Source: Gammaproteobacteria bacterium (lineage in GTDB: Bacteria; Pseudomonadota; Gammaproteobacteria; HK1). From it: a DNA stretch of 6,223 bases. The stretch covers positions 1-6,223 of the forward strand of contig JAGRHX010000452.1 of the NCBI GenBank assembly GCA_020444775.1. The letters run 5' to 3'. Below, piece after piece: positions 5,656 through 6,223 of this stretch (position 1 is the first letter of the stretch; every line of letters begins with the position of its first letter). The position numbers and the translations under genes are program-made. The notes below the pieces were generated by a model that was not told the DNA's origin, made no database searches, and saw only the letters and a program-made list of their open reading frames with translations.

Positions 5656-6223
5656 GAGTGGAACACCGTTGTCGAGGCTCGTGCTGGCCCTGCTGCCAGC
5701 GCTGCTGCCAGCGCTGTTACTGGTCACCGGGGTGGCCCGCGCAACGCCGCACGCGGCTGTGCATCATCGGATGCACGTCGTGCTGTCTCCGGTCAGCGGC
5801 GAGATCCGGGTCGCGGACACCATCGTCTTCGATTGTACTGCCGCATCTTCCCAGGCATCGCCCCGCCGCTTGCTGTTGAACCGGGACCTGCGCATCCAGT
5901 CCTTGCGGCCGGCATCCGCACGTGTGGTGGATGGTTCGTCGGCCGGACCACACGGCGGGTCCGTGCAGATCGTCGAGCTGCCGGCGCAGGTGTGCCGACT
6001 GGAGATCGCCTACGCGGGCCGCGCGGCGCCCGATCTGAGCCCTGACTCGATGGGCTCGGGTGCAATGGGCGACTACGCGGGACCGCGTGGCCTGGTGCTT
6101 GGTCCGGACAGCCTCTGGTACCCGCGGATCATGGACGGCATGCTCACTGCCCACGTCGAGATGGACTCGGGCACCGAGGCATTCCCGGCGGATCTGCGGG
6201 CAGATGCCCCGGCAGATGCCCCG
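5654..6223 (+). CDS. Exported protein, N-terminal part, resembling M1-family aminopeptidase N-terminal domain (3' end outside window)
   Basis: Open from this ATG to the last base: 190 residues without a stop. Residues 1-30 form a clear signal peptide: a basic residue at 8, a leucine-rich core with a doubled LLPA, and a cleavage site after ARA at 28-30. The mature part begins with HHRMHVVLSPVSGEIRVADTI (37-57), followed by LLLNRDLRIQSL (73-84), a VQIVELP...CRLEIAYAGR block (104-123), and GLVLGPDSLWYPRI with AHVEMD (146-171). This order (beta-sandwich strands, 'xLNxxLxI', then 'LWYP' before a new strand) resembles the N-terminal domain of M1-type aminopeptidase-like proteins of Proteobacteria. 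The zinc-binding HEXXH motif would lie beyond the window, so peptidase activity cannot be judged. The segment ends in an ADAP-ADAP repeat that runs to the edge. Divergent from the ChaN-like gene, with overlapping start codons. Coding is near certain; the family call is moderate. Confidence 0.7.
   Translation, partial: MSGTPLSRLVLALLPALLPALLLVTGVARATPHAAVHHRMHVVLSPVSGEIRVADTIVFDCTAASSQASPRRLLLNRDLRIQSLRPASARVVDGSSAGPHGGSVQIVELPAQVCRLEIAYAGRAAPDLSPDSMGSGAMGDYAGPRGLVLGPDSLWYPRIMDGMLTAHVEMDSGTEAFPADLRADAPADAP
5690..5713 (+). repeat. Two exact in-frame 12-bp tandem repeats in the signal peptide
   Basis: CTGCTGCCAGCG occurs twice in direct succession (5690-5701, 5702-5713), in frame, encoding LLPA-LLPA within the hydrophobic core of the signal peptide. 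It lengthens the core by four residues, as expected from replication slippage. Confidence 0.9.
6200..6223 (+). repeat. Two exact in-frame 12-bp tandem repeats at the window edge
   Basis: GCAGATGCCCCG occurs at 6200-6211 and again at 6212-6223, in frame, encoding ADAP-ADAP. The preceding 12 bases (GCGGATCTGCGG, encoding ADLR) look like a degenerate copy. The second unit ends exactly at the last base, so the array may continue past the window. Confidence 0.85.

Overview
The window is GC-rich chromosomal DNA, most likely from a gammaproteobacterium. This rests on protein look and gene content (oligopeptidase B, a ChaN-type haem-binding protein, a proteobacterial-style acyl-CoA ligase), not on a marker gene, so the assignment is tentative. 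There are no RNA genes, CRISPR arrays, transposases or phage genes. The gene content reads as an ordinary chromosomal segment with a secondary-metabolism or catabolic flavour.

Layout. On the plus strand, 1-408 is the 3' end of an oligopeptidase B (S9A serine peptidase), followed after 20 bases by a small two-helix membrane protein of unknown function (429-758). Facing them on the minus strand, and ending 22 bases away, is a 554-residue acyl-CoA ligase of the AMP-binding superfamily (781-2445). It is divergent from a plus-strand luciferase-like (LLM-family) oxidoreductase (2687-3598) across a 241-base region. That region holds four tandem 12-bp repeats just upstream of the ligase and a pair of 8-bp repeats exactly 21 bp apart nearer the oxidoreductase. 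Converging on the oxidoreductase is a minus-strand alpha/beta hydrolase of the arylformamidase-like group (3635-4501). Upstream of it, on the same strand, is a ChaN-like haem-binding family protein with a signal peptide (4675-5655). The last gene is a plus-strand exported protein (5654 to the edge) resembling the N-terminal domain of M1-type aminopeptidases. It is cut by the window end.

How the genes may work together. The ligase (activation of a carboxylic acid to its CoA thioester), the LLM oxidoreductase (flavin or F420 redox chemistry) and the alpha/beta hydrolase (ester or amide cleavage) could form a small catabolic cluster, with the ligase and oxidoreductase sharing a control region. 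This is inference from proximity only. The ChaN-like protein and the M1-like protein are divergent and their ATG codons overlap in one CATG palindrome, which is unusual and suggests either very tight coupling or a misplaced ChaN start.

I do not see a clearly undescribed system. The most curious signals are the 12-bp tandem repeats (one non-coding array, two in-frame coding duplications), the CATG-shared starts, and the organised divergent control region at 2446-2686.
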